Assembly: GCA_015295985.1 (NCBI GenBank) | Contig: DVDX01000023.1 | Location: 1-64,000 of the forward strand | Reading direction: 5' to 3' | Source of the DNA: Synechococcus sp. M44_DOE_062 | Lineage (GTDB): Bacteria > Cyanobacteriota > Cyanobacteriia > Thermostichales > Thermostichaceae | Length of the DNA stretch: 64,000 bases | Part shown: piece by piece, positions 1-8,639 of the stretch | How the letters are laid out: each line of letters starts with the position of its first letter | Numbering within the stretch: position 1 is the first letter of the stretch | The notes under the pieces: model-generated | Database searches by the model: none | Told to the model about the DNA's origin: nothing | Seen by the model: the letters and a program-made list of their open reading frames with translations, nothing else | Program-made: the position numbers and the translations under genes

Positions 1-55
1 GTTGACAACCTAACCTTAAAACATCCGTTAACTTTCGTCAACTACCTGACACAAA
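1..55 (-). promoter_or_regulatory. psbA-type promoter copy at the left window edge
   Basis: These 55 bases are identical to 57875-57929, the promoter region of the psbA gene in this window. Read on the minus strand they give a -35 box TTGACG (36-41), a 17-base spacer and a -10 box TAAGGT (13-18). Transcription would run leftwards out of the window. I infer that a second psbA copy starts just beyond position 1. Confidence 0.7.
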
Positions 56-76
56 AATGAGAAGGGATCCCTTGCT

Positions 77-2620
77 CTAGCGGCTGCCTCTCGGTAGAAA
101 AAGGGATTCCAAGGCTTGGCTGAGGGTCGGTTCCATCACCACCCGGTCTTCGTAGGCGGCGATCACCCGGGTGAGCTGGGGCAGGCGGCCCTGTTCTGCT
201 TCGATGTAGAGGGGCTGAACATACAGCAAAGAGGTCTCGATGGGGATGACCAGCAGCGTGCCCAGGTTCACCCGCGACCCATGCTGGTTCCAGAGGGAAA
301 TTTGCTCGGAGATCAAGGGATCCTGATTGACCCGCGCTTCCACCTGTTCAGGGCCATAGATGAGGCGTTGCTTGGAAAATTCGTAAACCAGCAGCTTGCC
401 GTAGTTTTCCCCGTCACAGCGGGCCGCCATCCAAGCCACCATGTTCTGCTTGTTAACGGGGGTATAGGGGGAGAGCAGGACGAACTCAGGAGTGTGATTT
501 GTCACCTCTTGGGGATCCCTCGGCAAGGTGAGGATAAGATATTGCGGCTGCATGGGGATGCGCCGCCGGTTGCGGAACTGGCCGGGGATCTGCCATTGAT
601 CCTCGCGGTTGTAGAAAAGACGGGGATCCGTCATGTGGTAGGTGGCAAACTGCTGCGCTTGCAGGCGGAAGAGATCTTGCGGGTAGCGAATGTGCTGGCG
701 CAGCAGCTCGTCCAGCTCCTGCAGGGGTTTGAACAGGGTGGGATAGATGCGAGCGTAGGCTTGGATAAGGGGATCCTGAGGGTCAGCAATGTACCAATCA
801 ATGCTGCCGTTGTAGGCATCCATCACTGCCTTGACGGAGTTGCGGATGTAATTGAAGGGAAAGCCAGGCAGATGCTCGGAGTAGGGGTAGCGGCTGCTGG
901 TGGTATAGGCATCGAAAAACCAGTAGAGCTTGCCATCCCCAATCACCAGGTAGGGATCCCCGTCGTAGAGCAAAAACGGCATCACCCGACGGATGCGCTC
1001 GCGGATTTGGCGGCGATAGAGAAAGCGGGTGGTGGAAGACAGCTCGCGGCTGAGAAGGATACGCAGATCGCCAAAATGCCAGGCGTAGAGAAACCGCTGC
1101 CAGAGGTGGGGAATGGGCACGCCACCGCTGCCCCGATAGCTGCTGTACACATAGCGCTCTGCCGCAGGGTAGTCCAACTCCCGCGCCTCAGCACCCACGA
1201 AAACATCGGTGGTGGTCAGCTCGCCGTAGTAGAGGGCCGGCTGCTCCACCCGCAAGACGGGGGCCACCTCAGGGTAGCGGGGAGAAACCCGCGGCGGGAT
1301 ATCCGACAGGAAAAAGTCCGGCAGGCCTTCGGGGGTCACCACGTTCACCGGGCTGAGGGTGAGGCCGTAGCCGTGGGTGTAGAAAAACCGCCGGTTGACC
1401 CAGGTTTGAGCGGCAGGGGGCACCTGGGCAAAGTCCAGCTCGCGGGCGGCATGCATGACTTGGCGCAATTCTCCCCCGATGCGGTAGCGATCCACATTCA
1501 CATAGGGAAATTGATAGTAGGGGCGGATTTCTTGCAGTTGCCGATAAGTGGCCAATAGGGGATCCGCATCCCAAAGGCGCACGTTGCTCAGGGTGGATTG
1601 ATTTTGCTGCAGGATCTCCCAGGTCAGGGATCCCTCTTCTGGGAAAGGTTGCACTTCCACCTGGCTAAGGCCAAAACCGGCACGGGTAAAACGGATGTTG
1701 TGCTCGATGTAGGGGCGCTCCAGCTCCAGTTCGTTGGGGGCCACCAAGAAGGTTTGCACCAGTTGGGGGTAAAGTTGGGTGGTCAGCAGCCCAAACCCCA
1801 GGTAAGCTCCCCAGAGGATGGCTGGCGCCAAGAGAGAGCTGGCCCAGGGGGGGCACCAGGACTTGAGAAAGGGAAGGTTGAGGCGGATCCCTTGGCGGGC
1901 CAAAACCCAGAATCCCACTGCCGTTAAGCCCGCCACCCCGCTCATCAAGGTCGTGGCCGGCAAAGTTGCATGTACATCGGCAAAACCGGCCCCAAACACA
2001 ACGCCGCGGGTGGAATAGAGCAGCTCGTAGCGATCCAGCCAATGGCCCCAAGCCCGAATGAGAAACAGGGATCCCCCCAAGATCAGCAGGTGCCGCTGGG
2101 CATAGAGAGAAAGGGCCAAGGTCAGCCGTTGCTCGGAAAGCCCCAGCTCCACCAAGTAGATGAGGACAACGGCAATCAAGGTGAGCAACACCAGGTTGAA
2201 GCACCACTGCTGCAGCGTCTCCCAAAAAGGCAGGCTGAAGAGAAAGAAGCTGAGATCGCGGTTGAAAATCGGATCCGACTCCCCAACGGGCCCCTGGTTC
2301 AGCCAGAGCAACAGCGTGAACCAGTGATTAGAAAGAGACCCAGCAAAGAAGCCGCTTAAACCTATGGCGATCACCCAGGCTCCGGTCAAGGTTGCCCCCC
2401 GCCAGCAGGAGCAGATGTTGGATCCCGCCACCGCCAGGGCAAAGAGGAAAGCCCCTAGGCCCAGCCCCCAGCGGGCAATCACCCGCGTCCACAGCACCGG
2501 CAAGGCATTCAGCTCGGCAAACCAGGCCAGATCCACGTAGAAAGCCGCCAAGCCCGTGATGGCCAGGATCCCCAGCCCCACCCAAAGCAGCAGAAGCAAT
2601 CCTCGCCGTAACCTCTGCAT
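77..2620 (-). CDS. UPF0182 family large membrane protein
   Basis: This 847-residue protein matches the UPF0182 (COG1615) family in length and layout. The N-terminal third has about seven hydrophobic membrane segments, beginning with one at residues 8-28. A long soluble domain follows, rich in Tyr, Pro and Arg and containing motifs such as YVNVDRYRI and FLLYDGDPY. The function of the family is unknown; it is widespread in cyanobacteria and actinobacteria and probably exposes its large domain outside the cytoplasm. The ATG at 2620 sits just before the first membrane segment. The gene is 4 bases from the next minus-strand gene and may be co-transcribed with it. A long antisense reading frame inside it is a codon-bias shadow. 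Confidence 0.85.
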   Translation of the reverse strand: MQRLRRGLLLLLWVGLGILAITGLAAFYVDLAWFAELNALPVLWTRVIARWGLGLGAFLFALAVAGSNICSCWRGATLTGAWVIAIGLSGFFAGSLSNHWFTLLLWLNQGPVGESDPIFNRDLSFFLFSLPFWETLQQWCFNLVLLTLIAVVLIYLVELGLSEQRLTLALSLYAQRHLLILGGSLFLIRAWGHWLDRYELLYSTRGVVFGAGFADVHATLPATTLMSGVAGLTAVGFWVLARQGIRLNLPFLKSWCPPWASSLLAPAILWGAYLGFGLLTTQLYPQLVQTFLVAPNELELERPYIEHNIRFTRAGFGLSQVEVQPFPEEGSLTWEILQQNQSTLSNVRLWDADPLLATYRQLQEIRPYYQFPYVNVDRYRIGGELRQVMHAARELDFAQVPPAAQTWVNRRFFYTHGYGLTLSPVNVVTPEGLPDFFLSDIPPRVSPRYPEVAPVLRVEQPALYYGELTTTDVFVGAEARELDYPAAERYVYSSYRGSGGVPIPHLWQRFLYAWHFGDLRILLSRELSSTTRFLYRRQIRERIRRVMPFLLYDGDPYLVIGDGKLYWFFDAYTTSSRYPYSEHLPGFPFNYIRNSVKAVMDAYNGSIDWYIADPQDPLIQAYARIYPTLFKPLQELDELLRQHIRYPQDLFRLQAQQFATYHMTDPRLFYNREDQWQIPGQFRNRRRIPMQPQYLILTLPRDPQEVTNHTPEFVLLSPYTPVNKQNMVAWMAARCDGENYGKLLVYEFSKQRLIYGPEQVEARVNQDPLISEQISLWNQHGSRVNLGTLLVIPIETSLLYVQPLYIEAEQGRLPQLTRVIAAYEDRVVMEPTLSQALESLFLPRGSR

Positions 2621-2624
2621 TGCC

Positions 2625-4067
2625 TCAGGATCCTCGGCTTAAAGCTGTTCTTGGTCGCGCCAGCGGTGCAGTTTCCGTTTGCCTAGGCGTTGCCGAGCAC
2701 CGTAGGGTGCCATAGGCATAGCCCTGTTCTAGCTCTTGCACCGCCTGCACCAAGCCTGCCGGCCCACCGTCCACCCGCACCACTGGGATCCCTACCTGGG
2801 CCTGCAGATCCTGCCAGGTCAGATCGTCCAAAAAGCGCTCCCCGTCCTTGAGGGCAATCTGGGGTAGCAACAGCCCATCGTAGTCTACCAAGTTTTCCAC
2901 AGACTTCAGGGCATCCAAGATATCCTGCCCCGTCAGCAGCCCGGTCACCGTCAGGGTTTGGCCCCAGAATCGGCTGGCGATGGGCAGCAGCGTGAGCTGC
3001 AAATGATGGATGCGATTCAGGCGCTGCACGATGGGCTGAAAGGCTTGCCCCACGGCATTGCCCACCACCCAAAGGGCCTTTACCGGAGATGCCAAGCCGA
3101 CAGGCAAACTCACCTGCTCAAATTGGCTCAAAAATAGGCGCAGGGATCCCACACCATTCCCCAGCTGGGGGTAATCTTCATAGTGCTCTTCCGGGGGCAA
3201 TTCCCACCCCGCCAGCAGATACCACTCATCGGCCAGCCAGGCAAAGGTGGATCCCAATTCTTGCCGAAACCCGACCTGCAAAGTTTCCACCTGCTGGATC
3301 ACTTCTCGGGCCTTGGCTGCATCCACAGGAATCAGCTCATCTCCAGGGGGGCGAAAGCGGGTCAGCCCCACAGGCACCACAGCAGCCGACAGCACCGTAG
3401 GGATCCCGTCCACGGGCCGACGAAAGGCAGCCAGATCCAGTAAGGTGCGGGTGAGGTGTTCCCCGTCATTCCACCCTGGGCAGACCACCACCTGCGCGTG
3501 CAGTTGCAAGCGATGTTGGCGAAACCAGGCCAACTGCTCCAGGATCAGCCCAGCCCGCGGATTCTTTAACAGGCGGCTGCGTAGATCGGGATCGGTGGCA
3601 TGTACCGAGACATAGAGGGGGGAAAGGCGCAGGCGGGCAATGCGCTCCCATTCGGCGGCAGGCAAGTTGGTGAGGGTGAGGTAGCTGCCGTAGAGAAAAC
3701 TGAGGCGGTAGTCGTCGTCCTTGAGGTGCAGCGTCGCCCGCATCTGCGGGGGTTGTTGGTCGATGAAGCAAAAGGGGCAAGCGTTGGCGCACTGGATCAG
3801 GCCATCGAACAGGGCTGTCTCAAACTCCAGCCCCAGATCCTCGTCAATCCCCTTCTCCAGCTCAACTGTGCGCGGGATCCCTTGGCTATCCAAGATCTCC
3901 AGGCTTACATACTCCTCGGCAATGAGGAAGCGGTAGTCGATAAGATCGCGGGGTCGCTCGCCGTTGATGCTGACCAGGGCCTCTCCAGGTTGAATGCCTG
4001 CTTCTGCTGCCAGGGATCCTGGCAAAACAGCACTGATACGGGCAGGCTTGAGGCTAGTACGAGACAT
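2625..4067 (-). CDS. DUF512 / PDZ-radical-SAM FeS protein (cyanobacterial TIGR03279 type)
   Basis: The 480-residue protein starts with a PDZ-like segment (SLAAEAGIQPGEALVSING, about residues 16-34). The cysteine motif CANACPFCFIDQ follows at about residue 93, resembling a radical-SAM iron-sulfur site. The DUF512 region makes up the C-terminal half. This is the cyanobacterial family annotated as a putative FeS-containing oxidoreductase; its reaction is not known. The last ~30 residues (from AYGTLRCSATPRQ onward) look unlike the family core. They are encoded by short dispersed repeats also found at 9436, 46569, 59885 and 63711, so the tail is probably a recent extension by repeat insertion. Confidence 0.8.
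   Translation of the reverse strand: MSRTSLKPARISAVLPGSLAAEAGIQPGEALVSINGERPRDLIDYRFLIAEEYVSLEILDSQGIPRTVELEKGIDEDLGLEFETALFDGLIQCANACPFCFIDQQPPQMRATLHLKDDDYRLSFLYGSYLTLTNLPAAEWERIARLRLSPLYVSVHATDPDLRSRLLKNPRAGLILEQLAWFRQHRLQLHAQVVVCPGWNDGEHLTRTLLDLAAFRRPVDGIPTVLSAAVVPVGLTRFRPPGDELIPVDAAKAREVIQQVETLQVGFRQELGSTFAWLADEWYLLAGWELPPEEHYEDYPQLGNGVGSLRLFLSQFEQVSLPVGLASPVKALWVVGNAVGQAFQPIVQRLNRIHHLQLTLLPIASRFWGQTLTVTGLLTGQDILDALKSVENLVDYDGLLLPQIALKDGERFLDDLTWQDLQAQVGIPVVRVDGGPAGLVQAVQELEQGYAYGTLRCSATPRQTETAPLARPRTALSRGS
2651..2718. repeat. Composite short hairpin repeats inside the 3' end of the DUF512 gene
   Basis: Positions 2651-2670 contain GGTCGCGCCAGCGGTGCA, which matches 46569-46586 in 17 of 18 bases and 9437-9451 closely. 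Positions 2708-2718 form the hairpin TGCC-ATA-GGCA within a block resembling 59885-59924 and 63711-63750. Both lie inside the coding sequence and supply its last codons. Confidence 0.7.
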
Positions 4068-4106
4068 AAGATTGACTCATAATCAGAGGTGCTATTCGCG
4101 TTGGCA

Positions 4107-4147
4107 GGGCGGAGTCCTGGATCGGGACAGCGTTGTGTAGCAAGAAC
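4107..4147. repeat. Degenerate short hairpin repeats in intergenic DNA
   Basis: Between two minus-strand genes lie GGGCGGAGTCCT (4107-4118) and GGGACAGCGTTGTGTAGCAA (from 4124). These are degenerate relatives of the GGAC-GGA-GTCC and GTTGC-GGA-GCAAC elements found intact at 9451, 4837 and 5038. Confidence 0.55.
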
Positions 4148-4174
4148 GAGGCTCGGTTGTGTTGCCAGAAGGGA

Positions 4175-4462
4175 TCACTGCAAACAGCGGAGAATGGCTG
4201 CCTCGAGCTCGGTTTGGCTGAGATCTGTTACCACAAATACCTCTTGCACGCTGCTTCCCTTGCGGGCCACCAGCTTGTACCCGCCCCGGATCGGCACCGA
4301 AACCCGCAACTGCAACTGAGGGATCCGCCCACGGCTGCAGGACAGAGCGCCCGGCGTCACGGTCTTGATGCCGGCCTGCTGGGTCAGACGTTCCAAAACA
4401 GGGATCAACCCTGAGATATGGGTAGAGTGGTTCCAAACCAGACGGCCAGAAGGCTCAGACAT
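4175..4462 (-). CDS. DUF2103 family small protein (predicted metal-binding)
   Basis: This 95-residue protein carries the conserved N-terminal NHSTHISGLIPVLERL and a C-terminal GGYKLVARKGSSVQEVFVV. I recognise these as typical of the cyanobacterial DUF2103 family, which is predicted, but not shown, to bind metal. The ATG at 4462 is consistent with family starts. It is transcribed towards the DUF512 gene, separated from it by 107 bases that hold two degenerate short repeats. No specific role can be assigned. Confidence 0.7.
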   Translation of the reverse strand: MSEPSGRLVWNHSTHISGLIPVLERLTQQAGIKTVTPGALSCSRGRIPQLQLRVSVPIRGGYKLVARKGSSVQEVFVVTDLSQTELEAAILRCLQ

Positions 4463-4556
4463 GGCGACTAGAGTGAGGAGAGGATGGGATCCCTATCCTA
4501 TTCCCCCACCCATGCCTATTGCTCGCTAACCCTGTGGAAAAGCCGGATACTCAGTC

Positions 4557-4580
4557 TCGACAGCGTTGCGAAGCAGCAAA
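4557..4580. repeat. Short hairpin repeat abutting the mobA start codon
   Basis: GACAGCGTTGCGAAGCAGCAA (from 4559) is a variant of the 24-base element at 4837 and 5038. Its last A is the first base of the mobA ATG. The same arrangement is seen at 7777-7790. Confidence 0.7.
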
Positions 4581-5311
4581 TGCCTAAAGATTCTCTACCT
4601 ACCGTTGCGGCCTTGATCCTGGCCGGGGGCAACAGCCGCCGCATGGGATCCGACAAAGCCCTGGTGCTTTGGGAGGGGATCCCCCTGCTGCGACGGGTGG
4701 CTCAGGTGGCAGCAGCCTGTGCCGACGCGGTTTACATCCTCACCCCCTGGCCGGAGCGCTATGCGTCGCTGGTGGATCCCGGTTGGCACCTCTGGCGGGA
4801 AACCCTTCCCCTGCTTGCCGGGCAAGACTCATGGGGTCGCGACAGCGTTGCGGAGCAACACCGAGGCCCGTTGCTGGCCTTTCAAGAGGGGATCCGAAGG
4901 TTGCAAACCTTGGCCGCTCCCCCGGAGTGGATCCTGCTGCTGGCCTGTGATCTGCCCTGCTTGCAGGAGCAGGTTCTTGGGGATTGGCGACGACACCTTG
5001 CCGCCCTGCCCCCTCAGACAGTGGCTGCCCTGCCCAGTCGCGACAGCGTTGCGGAGCAACAAAGTCAGCGGCGCTGGGAACCTCTGTGTGGCTTCTATCG
5101 CTTGGCGCAGCTAGGCTCCCTGGAGAGTTTCTTGCAGGCAGGGGGAAGATCCTTTCAGGTCTGGTTGTCCCAGGTGCCCACAGCTATCCTACCCCTGCCC
5201 GTTTGCGACGGCGGGACGGAGTCCTTAGGGAGGATGCTCACCAATTGCAATACCCCTGCCGATCTGCAGCTTGGGGAAAGACTGGGCAGGGGTGATCCCC
5301 GGGATCGGTGA
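4580..5311 (+). CDS. mobA: Molybdenum cofactor guanylyltransferase MobA
   Basis: MobA transfers GMP from GTP to molybdopterin to form the bis-MGD type of Mo cofactor. The nucleotidyltransferase signature LILAGGNSRRMGSDKAL lies near the N-terminus, and LACDLPCL (the Asp-containing metal site) lies in the middle. With the ATG at 4580 the protein has 243 residues. An upstream ATG at 4484 would add 32 residues unlike the family. The coding sequence contains two exact copies of a 24-base repeat in the same frame (4837-4860, 5038-5061), each encoding RDSVAEQ. A third variant abuts the start codon, and a GGAC-GGA-GTCC hairpin lies near the end. These give peptide inserts not expected in MobA. Confidence 0.85.
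   Translation: MPKDSLPTVAALILAGGNSRRMGSDKALVLWEGIPLLRRVAQVAAACADAVYILTPWPERYASLVDPGWHLWRETLPLLAGQDSWGRDSVAEQHRGPLLAFQEGIRRLQTLAAPPEWILLLACDLPCLQEQVLGDWRRHLAALPPQTVAALPSRDSVAEQQSQRRWEPLCGFYRLAQLGSLESFLQAGGRSFQVWLSQVPTAILPLPVCDGGTESLGRMLTNCNTPADLQLGERLGRGDPRDR
4837..4860. repeat. In-frame short hairpin repeat in mobA, copy 1
   Basis: This 24-base sequence is identical to 5038-5061. Its 3' half is a hairpin with stem GTTGC/GCAAC and loop GGA. It is translated in mobA as RDSVAEQ. Confidence 0.85.
5038..5061. repeat. In-frame short hairpin repeat in mobA, copy 2
   Basis: Exact 24-base duplicate of 4837-4860, lying 201 bases (67 codons) downstream in the same reading frame, so both give the peptide RDSVAEQ. 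Stem GTTGC/GCAAC, loop GGA. Confidence 0.85.
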
Positions 5312-5374
5312 GGGGAAAGGATCCCCTCATGTCACAATGGGTAAAGATTTGCTCCGTTTCTTAATCTCCGCGCC

Positions 5375-7459
5375 GTGCTCACTTCCCTGTACTATCGCGA
5401 GATCCCTTGCCCTGATAGCGCCCAAGTGCTGCGCTGGCTACAGGAGTGCATCCCCCTGCCCCAGGGCAGTCGGAAGGTTCTCACCCCCACGGGCCTGCGC
5501 CTACAGGGATCCGGCGCTGAGCTGGCTCTCTTCTTGTGGTCGGGGCTGAACACCACCTATCTCAAGGTGTTTCAGTGGTCGGAGCAGCCTTTCCCTCGCC
5601 AAGCTCGCTGGCTGAGAGAGCTGGAACAGGCCATCCACAGCCAATTTCCCCACCGCTACCCGCAGTTGCCCCAGATCGATCTGAACCGGGGATCCATCTT
5701 CGATCAGCTTGAGCCTTTCTACCCGCAAACGGTGAAGTATTTTCGCCGGATCCCCAATGGAGAATTTGACCTGCAGCGGGTCTACTGGTGGGAAAAGCGC
5801 TGGCGGGAAGAAGTGCAACATCGCCATGCAGCCCACTGCTCCGCTCAGCCGGTATTGTTTCGCCAGCCTGCCCCTGAGCCGGCCCCGGTGGAGTGGGATC
5901 TGGCCATTGTGGGGGGAGCGCTGGGAGCCCTCTATGGGGCGGCCATGGCCCGCTTGGGCTACCGCGTGGCCTTGGTGGAGCGGCTTCCCTTTGGCCGCAT
6001 GAACCGCGAGTGGAACATCTCCCGGCGGGAGCTGCAAACCCTGGTGGATTTGGGCCTTCTGAGCGCCGAGCAGATGGAGAGCTTGATCCTGCGCGAATAT
6101 ACGGATGGGTTCAACAAGTTTTTTGACGGCAATAGCCCGGTGCGCGCCCCTGTCCTGCACACGCCCACGGTACTCAATCTGGCCATTGATGCCGAAAAAC
6201 TCCTGCAGCTTTGTGGCCAGATCCTCACTTCCTGTGGGGGGGCCATCTACGAGCGCACCGAGTTCCAGCGGGCCTACATTGGCGAACAAGGCGTCACGCT
6301 GGTTTTGAAGGATTTGTCCACCGGCGAGGAGTTTCGGCTGGGATCCCGCCTTGTGGTGGATGCCATGGGAACGGCCTCTCCCATTGCCCAGCAGCTTTAC
6401 CACCATCGAGCTTTTGATAGCGTCTGCCCCACGGTGGGGGCCACCATCCAAGGGGGGTTTGAGCCGGGGGTATGGGATCCCCAATTTGGGGACATTCTGG
6501 CCAGCCATGGAGACATCAGTCGCGGTCGGCAACTCATTTGGGAGCTGTTCCCCGGGCCAGGCGAAGATCTCACCTTCTACCTGTTCCACTACCACCAGGT
6601 GCATCCAGAAAACCCCGGATCCCTGCTGGAACTGTACGAAGATTTTTTCACCATTCTGCCGGAATACCGCCGCTGCGACCCGGAGCGCCTGCAGTGGAAA
6701 AAAGCGACCTTCGGCTATATTCCCGGACGATTTGACCAGCGCCGACATCCCGTTGGCAGCGGGGGGACGGAGTTTGACCGGGTGCTGCTCATTGGGGATG
6801 CGGCAGCCATGCAATCGCCCCTTAGTTTTACCGGGTTTGGATCCCTGGTGCGCAACTGCCCCCGCCTGTGCGATCTTCTGGATACAGCGCTGCGCCACGA
6901 CCTGCTCAGGACTGCGGACTTAGCTCAGATCCGAGCCTACCAGGGCAACTCCGCCGTCACCTGGCTCTTCTCGCGGGGGATGATGGTGCCCACCGGCAAG
7001 GTGCTGCCCCCCGAGCGCATCAATGCCACCCTCAACAGCTTTTTTGGCATTCTCGCCACCGAGCCGCCGGAGGTGGTGGACGATTTCATCAAAGACCGGG
7101 CCGGCTGGCTGGCGTTTAACCGCATGGCCATCAAAGCTGCCCTACAAAACCCACGGCTGCTGCTGTGGATCTGGGAGGCTGTAGGGGCCAAAGGCTTTGC
7201 CCAGTGGCTGCCCACCTACTTCAGCTATACCGGCCTGGTCTTGACTTCTGCTCTCTTGAGGGGCTGGCTTCCAAGGCTGCTGCGCCGCCTGCAGCCCTGG
7301 CTGGAAGCGCGTTATCCCCGCCTGTGGCTGCGCTGTCTGCAGTGGAGCTACACCCTTACCTATGGAGTGGGGCAGCCGCGCCTTCAGTTTCAACTCCCCC
7401 CCACTCAAGAAAAGGCCCAAGACGCAATACCAACTTGGATGGGATCCCTGCAGCAGTGA
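5375..7459 (+). CDS. cruA: CruA/CruP-type lycopene cyclase (FAD-dependent)
   Basis: The 694-residue protein has a Rossmann FAD site, AIVGGALGALYGAAMARLGY, at about residue 173. The motif FGRMNREWNIS that follows is characteristic of the CruA/CruP lycopene cyclases, which convert lycopene to gamma- or beta-carotene in cyanobacteria. GDAAAMQSPLSFTGFGS later in the protein fits the second FAD-contact region. A ~170-residue N-terminal extension and the overall length favour CruA over the shorter CruP, but I cannot separate the two with certainty. The start is a GTG at 5375. It lies 63 bases after mobA on the same strand. Confidence 0.75.
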   Translation: MLTSLYYREIPCPDSAQVLRWLQECIPLPQGSRKVLTPTGLRLQGSGAELALFLWSGLNTTYLKVFQWSEQPFPRQARWLRELEQAIHSQFPHRYPQLPQIDLNRGSIFDQLEPFYPQTVKYFRRIPNGEFDLQRVYWWEKRWREEVQHRHAAHCSAQPVLFRQPAPEPAPVEWDLAIVGGALGALYGAAMARLGYRVALVERLPFGRMNREWNISRRELQTLVDLGLLSAEQMESLILREYTDGFNKFFDGNSPVRAPVLHTPTVLNLAIDAEKLLQLCGQILTSCGGAIYERTEFQRAYIGEQGVTLVLKDLSTGEEFRLGSRLVVDAMGTASPIAQQLYHHRAFDSVCPTVGATIQGGFEPGVWDPQFGDILASHGDISRGRQLIWELFPGPGEDLTFYLFHYHQVHPENPGSLLELYEDFFTILPEYRRCDPERLQWKKATFGYIPGRFDQRRHPVGSGGTEFDRVLLIGDAAAMQSPLSFTGFGSLVRNCPRLCDLLDTALRHDLLRTADLAQIRAYQGNSAVTWLFSRGMMVPTGKVLPPERINATLNSFFGILATEPPEVVDDFIKDRAGWLAFNRMAIKAALQNPRLLLWIWEAVGAKGFAQWLPTYFSYTGLVLTSALLRGWLPRLLRRLQPWLEARYPRLWLRCLQWSYTLTYGVGQPRLQFQLPPTQEKAQDAIPTWMGSLQQ

Positions 7460-7789
7460 CATACTCCCGCACTCACGCTGATGCACAGAGGGGGGGCTCC
7501 CCGGCGGTCTAGCTAAATGCACCGGACACCAAGGCAATAGCGCTGTCGCCGTGATCCCTCAACAAGATCCCTATCTGCCGCTCGCGTCAGCAGGGCAGAG
7601 TTTTTTCCGGCTTGGCAGCTTGCCCAAGTTGGGTATAATCAATGCCTAATCAGAGATCGACAGCAGTTGGGAAGGGATCCCGACTTCAAGCTGGTCAGGG
7701 GACTGCTAAACCCCATTTTTCTAAAACCTTTGTTTTCGCAGGAAAACTCTGTAGGACTCAGCCCAGTCACATCAGTGTTGCGGAGCAAC
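7460..7789 (+). promoter_or_regulatory. 330-bp intergenic region with a sigma70-like promoter and a repeat
   Basis: The region contains TTGGCA (7612-7617), a 16-base spacer and TATAAT (7634-7639), a good housekeeping promoter for the gene starting at 7790. The leader of roughly 145 bases ends in the hairpin GTTGC-GGA-GCAAC (7777-7789), whose following A begins the start codon. I see no RNA gene or coding sequence in the rest. Confidence 0.6.
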
Positions 7790-8128
7790 ATGGTCTATAC
7801 CTTCGAGATCATCGGCATTGCCCCTGCTCTACAGTTCTTTCGTCAGCAACAGAAGCTGGCCCAGCGGCCCTGTGGGGTGGAATACCTGGGTACCAGCCCC
7901 TGCACCCTCGATGCGTTGCTGGGATCCCTGGAGGAAGTGCCGGCCCGGCGCGGCTGGGACTTGGATCAGTTGGTGGATACCGTTATCCGCTTTTGGTGCA
8001 GCAACCCCGATTTGGTCAGTATGTGGCGCTCTCGTTTTCGCGATGCTGGGCGAGATGCGCTGTTGGTCTCGCGGGTGGCGCACATTCAATCCCTGCAACA
8101 GGAATTTGAATGGCTGCTGAAGCAGTAG
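7790..8128 (+). CDS. Conserved hypothetical cyanobacterial protein (112 aa)
   Basis: The 112-residue soluble protein begins MVYTFEIIGIAPALQFF and has no signal peptide or membrane segment. I do not recognise a characterised domain. An upstream in-frame ATG at 7667 exists, but the added residues look like translated leader sequence, and the start at 7790 is directly preceded by the short repeat whose GGAG could act as a ribosome site. The gene precedes hinT-like and cobH genes on the same strand with an 84-base gap. Confidence 0.6.
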   Translation: MVYTFEIIGIAPALQFFRQQQKLAQRPCGVEYLGTSPCTLDALLGSLEEVPARRGWDLDQLVDTVIRFWCSNPDLVSMWRSRFRDAGRDALLVSRVAHIQSLQQEFEWLLKQ

Positions 8129-8206
8129 ATGCCGAGCACCACTCTCACCACCCCAGTGGGAGAATGCACAGTTAGCAGGTAGGCTAAGGGCAGAACTGGT
8201 TTGTGA

Positions 8207-8554
<348 letters not shown>

Positions 8555-8639
8555 GCAACGGCTTTTCCCACCAATTGGGGCCTCTGCAGGTACAATCCTG
8601 TCATCACTGAGGTTAAGTGGCGGGTGGGGTCTGGAACCA

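Noticed and set aside
116-1558. 480-codon open frame on the plus strand
   Set aside because: It is antisense to the UPF0182 gene, which has clear family features. The frame stays open because of GC-rich codon use and its translation shows no domain.
6758-6775. Further GGACGGAGT-like repeat in the lycopene cyclase gene
   Set aside because: Only the first half of the hairpin is present (no GTCC arm) and it encodes GGTEFDR, a plausible part of the enzyme.
5501-6898. 465-codon open frame on the minus strand
   Set aside because: Antisense shadow of the lycopene cyclase gene, whose FAD motifs and family signature identify the true strand.
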